Position numbers and translations under genes: made by a program. Below, piece by piece: positions 6,627 through 7,161 of a stretch of DNA of 7,161 nt. Position 1 is the first letter of the stretch, and every line of letters starts with the position of its first letter. The notes below the pieces were generated by a model that worked only from the letters and a program-made list of their open reading frames with translations, was not told the DNA's origin and did no database searches. The stretch lies in contig JALQUE010000303.1 in the NCBI GenBank assembly GCA_023260815.1, forward strand, positions 1 through 7,161. Reading direction: 5' to 3'. This DNA is from Roseovarius sp. (lineage in GTDB: Bacteria > Pseudomonadota > Alphaproteobacteria > Rhodobacterales > Rhodobacteraceae).

Positions 6627-6665
6627 CAAGGCCAGACGGCCTTGGATCAGGGCGCAAAGGCGCCC
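6627..6665 (-). promoter_or_regulatory. Tandem hairpins in the channel mRNA leader
   Basis: Two perfect hairpins sit side by side. CAAGGCC (6627-6633) pairs with GGCCTTG (6638-6644) over a 4-base loop, and GGGCGC (6650-6655) pairs with GCGCCC (6660-6665) over a 4-base loop. Five bases separate them. In the minus-strand transcript they would lie about 54-92 bases before the channel start codon, downstream of the candidate promoter. There is no T-run after either one. They could stabilise the mRNA, affect translation or bind a regulator. I do not recognise a known riboswitch. Confidence 0.45.
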
Positions 6666-6678
6666 CAGCAGTGGCCCA

Positions 6679-6706
6679 GACCTATCTGGATTTAAGCCAG
6701 CGTCAA
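6679..6706 (-). promoter_or_regulatory. Candidate promoter of the channel gene
   Basis: Read on the minus strand, TTGACG (6706-6701) is a strong -35 box. Sixteen bases later TAGGTC (6684-6679) is a poor -10 box. Transcription would then begin near 6672, giving a leader of about 100 bases that includes both hairpins. The -35 box is convincing for an alphaproteobacterium; the -10 match is weak. Confidence 0.3.
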
Positions 6707-6781
6707 GCAGATCGCCTTGCCGCGGCGTGAGTCCATCTGCTGCAATGGCTGTGTGCTTGTGCGGCTCAAAAGGCGGAAACC

Positions 6782-6794
6782 GGCGAAATTCGCC
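6782..6794. promoter_or_regulatory. 13-base perfect dyad GGCGAA-A-TTCGCC
   Basis: GGCGAA and TTCGCC are exact inverted copies around a single central A. A one-base centre makes this a DNA-level dyad, suited to a dimeric protein, rather than an RNA hairpin. It lies 30 bases upstream of the -35 box of the lipoprotein gene and about 75 bases upstream of that of the channel gene, so it could affect either. No regulator gene is in the window. Confidence 0.4.
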
Positions 6795-6805
6795 CTGTAT
6801 CCGCA

Positions 6806-6818
6806 TGAAATTGTTTCA
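6806..6818. promoter_or_regulatory. Dyad TGAAA-TTG-TTTCA before the lipoprotein promoter
   Basis: TGAAA (6806-6810) and TTTCA (6814-6818) are exact inverted copies around three bases, ending five bases before the -35 box at 6824. This position is typical of an activator or UP-like element, and the AT-rich content fits either. It is separate from the GC-rich dyad at 6782-6794. Confidence 0.35.
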
Positions 6819-6823
6819 AACTA

Positions 6824-6852
6824 TTGACGGATAACAAATTCGTTAGGACACT
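6824..6852 (+). promoter_or_regulatory. Candidate promoter of the lipoprotein gene
   Basis: TTGACG at 6824-6829 is a strong -35 box. After 17 bases, GACACT at 6847-6852 matches three of six -10 positions. Transcription would start near 6859 and leave a leader of about 25 bases with the ribosome binding site in it. The region 6574-6883 as a whole (310 bases) holds no gene; it is the divergent control region of the channel and lipoprotein genes. Confidence 0.45.
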
Positions 6853-6883
6853 CGTGATGTTGAAACCTGAAAGGACTCGTTCA

Positions 6884-7021
6884 ATGAAGAGCAAATTTGT
6901 ATTGGCTGCCGCCCTTGTCGCCGTTGCTGGCCTGTCGGCCTGCGCCCAGCAGGAAGAACCCGTCGAGCCGGTGGTGATCGCTGAACCCGTATACGACAAA
7001 TACGGCAACGTGGTCGAATAA
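6884..7021 (+). CDS. Very small lipoprotein (45 aa)
   Basis: The 45-residue precursor has a short basic start (MKSK), a hydrophobic stretch at residues 5-17 and the lipobox L-S-A-C with the lipid-bearing Cys at 20. The mature part is only 26 residues, acidic and proline-rich (EEPVEPVV), ending in PVYDKYGNVVE. The ATG at 6884 is chosen over the in-frame ATG at 6824 because GAAAGGA at 6869-6875 sits 8 bases upstream and the signal sequence begins correctly. The Gln after Cys, with no Asp at +2, is compatible with transfer to the outer membrane by the Lol system. The mature part lacks the CGxKGPLYxP pattern of LptM-type small lipoproteins. Function is unknown; I infer an envelope-associated peptide. 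No partner gene is visible before the window ends. Confidence 0.8.
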   Translation: MKSKFVLAAALVAVAGLSACAQQEEPVEPVVIAEPVYDKYGNVVE

Positions 7022-7120
7022 GGCACCGCGCTGCCCGGACAGCAAGACAGGACAAGGCGACACGGCATTTGCGCCAAAATCACCAACCTGTGTTTCTTAT
7101 GCGGTCCGACATGAAAAACG

Positions 7121-7157
7121 ACGACCGCCGGTGCGTTCATCCGCCCGGCGGTCGTTT
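7121..7157. terminator. Strong hairpin, likely rho-independent terminator
   Basis: ACGACCGCCGG (7121-7131) pairs perfectly with CCGGCGGTCGT (7145-7155) around a 13-base loop. On the plus strand the stem runs into TTT, then C, T, G, T to the window end, about 100 bases after the lipoprotein stop. On the minus strand it is followed after two bases by five T (plus-strand A at 7114-7118), which is at least as good. It may therefore end the lipoprotein transcript, a minus-strand gene entering from the right, or both. I see no gene in 7022-7120. Confidence 0.75.
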
Positions 7158-7161
7158 CTGT

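Noticed and set aside
6829..6840. GGATAACAAATT, similar to part of the E. coli lac operator
   Set aside because: The match covers only one arm with a base shift, and the symmetric other arm is missing. There is no lac-type gene nearby.
7111..7161. An ATG-started open frame (M-K-N-D-D-R) running off the right edge
   Set aside because: There is no Shine-Dalgarno before it, and the whole stretch is the two arms of the hairpin terminator.
1..7161. CRISPR arrays, insertion sequences, transposase or integrase genes
   Set aside because: No regularly spaced repeats, terminal inverted repeats or recognisable recombinase reading frame were seen on either strand.

Overview
The window looks like chromosome from a GC-rich alphaproteobacterium, probably of the Rhodobacteraceae/Roseobacter type. 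This is inferred from the high GC of the central genes, TTGACG/TTGACC-type -35 boxes and the style of the proteins; no 16S rRNA or other marker is present to prove it. Everything outside the first ~850 bases reads as ordinary core or near-core chromosome.

Layout: (1) 1-850: a tRNA-Arg(CCU) gene with its own likely promoter, then an AT-richer stretch carrying one plus-strand gene for a four-helix membrane protein of unknown function (335-847). It converges on the next gene. (2) 940-6573: a run of four minus-strand genes. In transcription order these are a large MscS-type mechanosensitive channel of YbiO size (6573-4354), a small single-helix membrane protein (4276-4013), a Tat-exported FAD amine oxidase whose ATG overlaps the stop of the small protein as ATGA (4016-2667), and a Kef/CPA2-type cation:proton antiporter with a C-terminal RCK nucleotide-binding domain (2490-940). 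(3) 6574-6883: a divergent control region with two leader hairpins on the channel side and two short perfect dyads plus a candidate promoter on the other side. (4) 6884-7021: a 45-residue lipoprotein gene, followed by a strong hairpin at the right edge.

How the genes may work together: the channel and the antiporter both belong to ion and osmotic homeostasis, one releasing solutes on turgor rise and one exchanging a monovalent cation for protons. The amine oxidase probably acts outside the cytoplasmic membrane on an amine or polyamine. The tightest functional link seen is the small membrane protein and the oxidase, which are almost certainly translated together. The 77- and 176-base gaps on either side mean that one operon for all four genes is possible but not shown.

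I did not find a clear new system. The points most worth a second look are the small-protein/Tat-oxidase pair, the GC-poor orphan gene beside the tRNA, and the palindrome-rich divergent region at 6600-6860.
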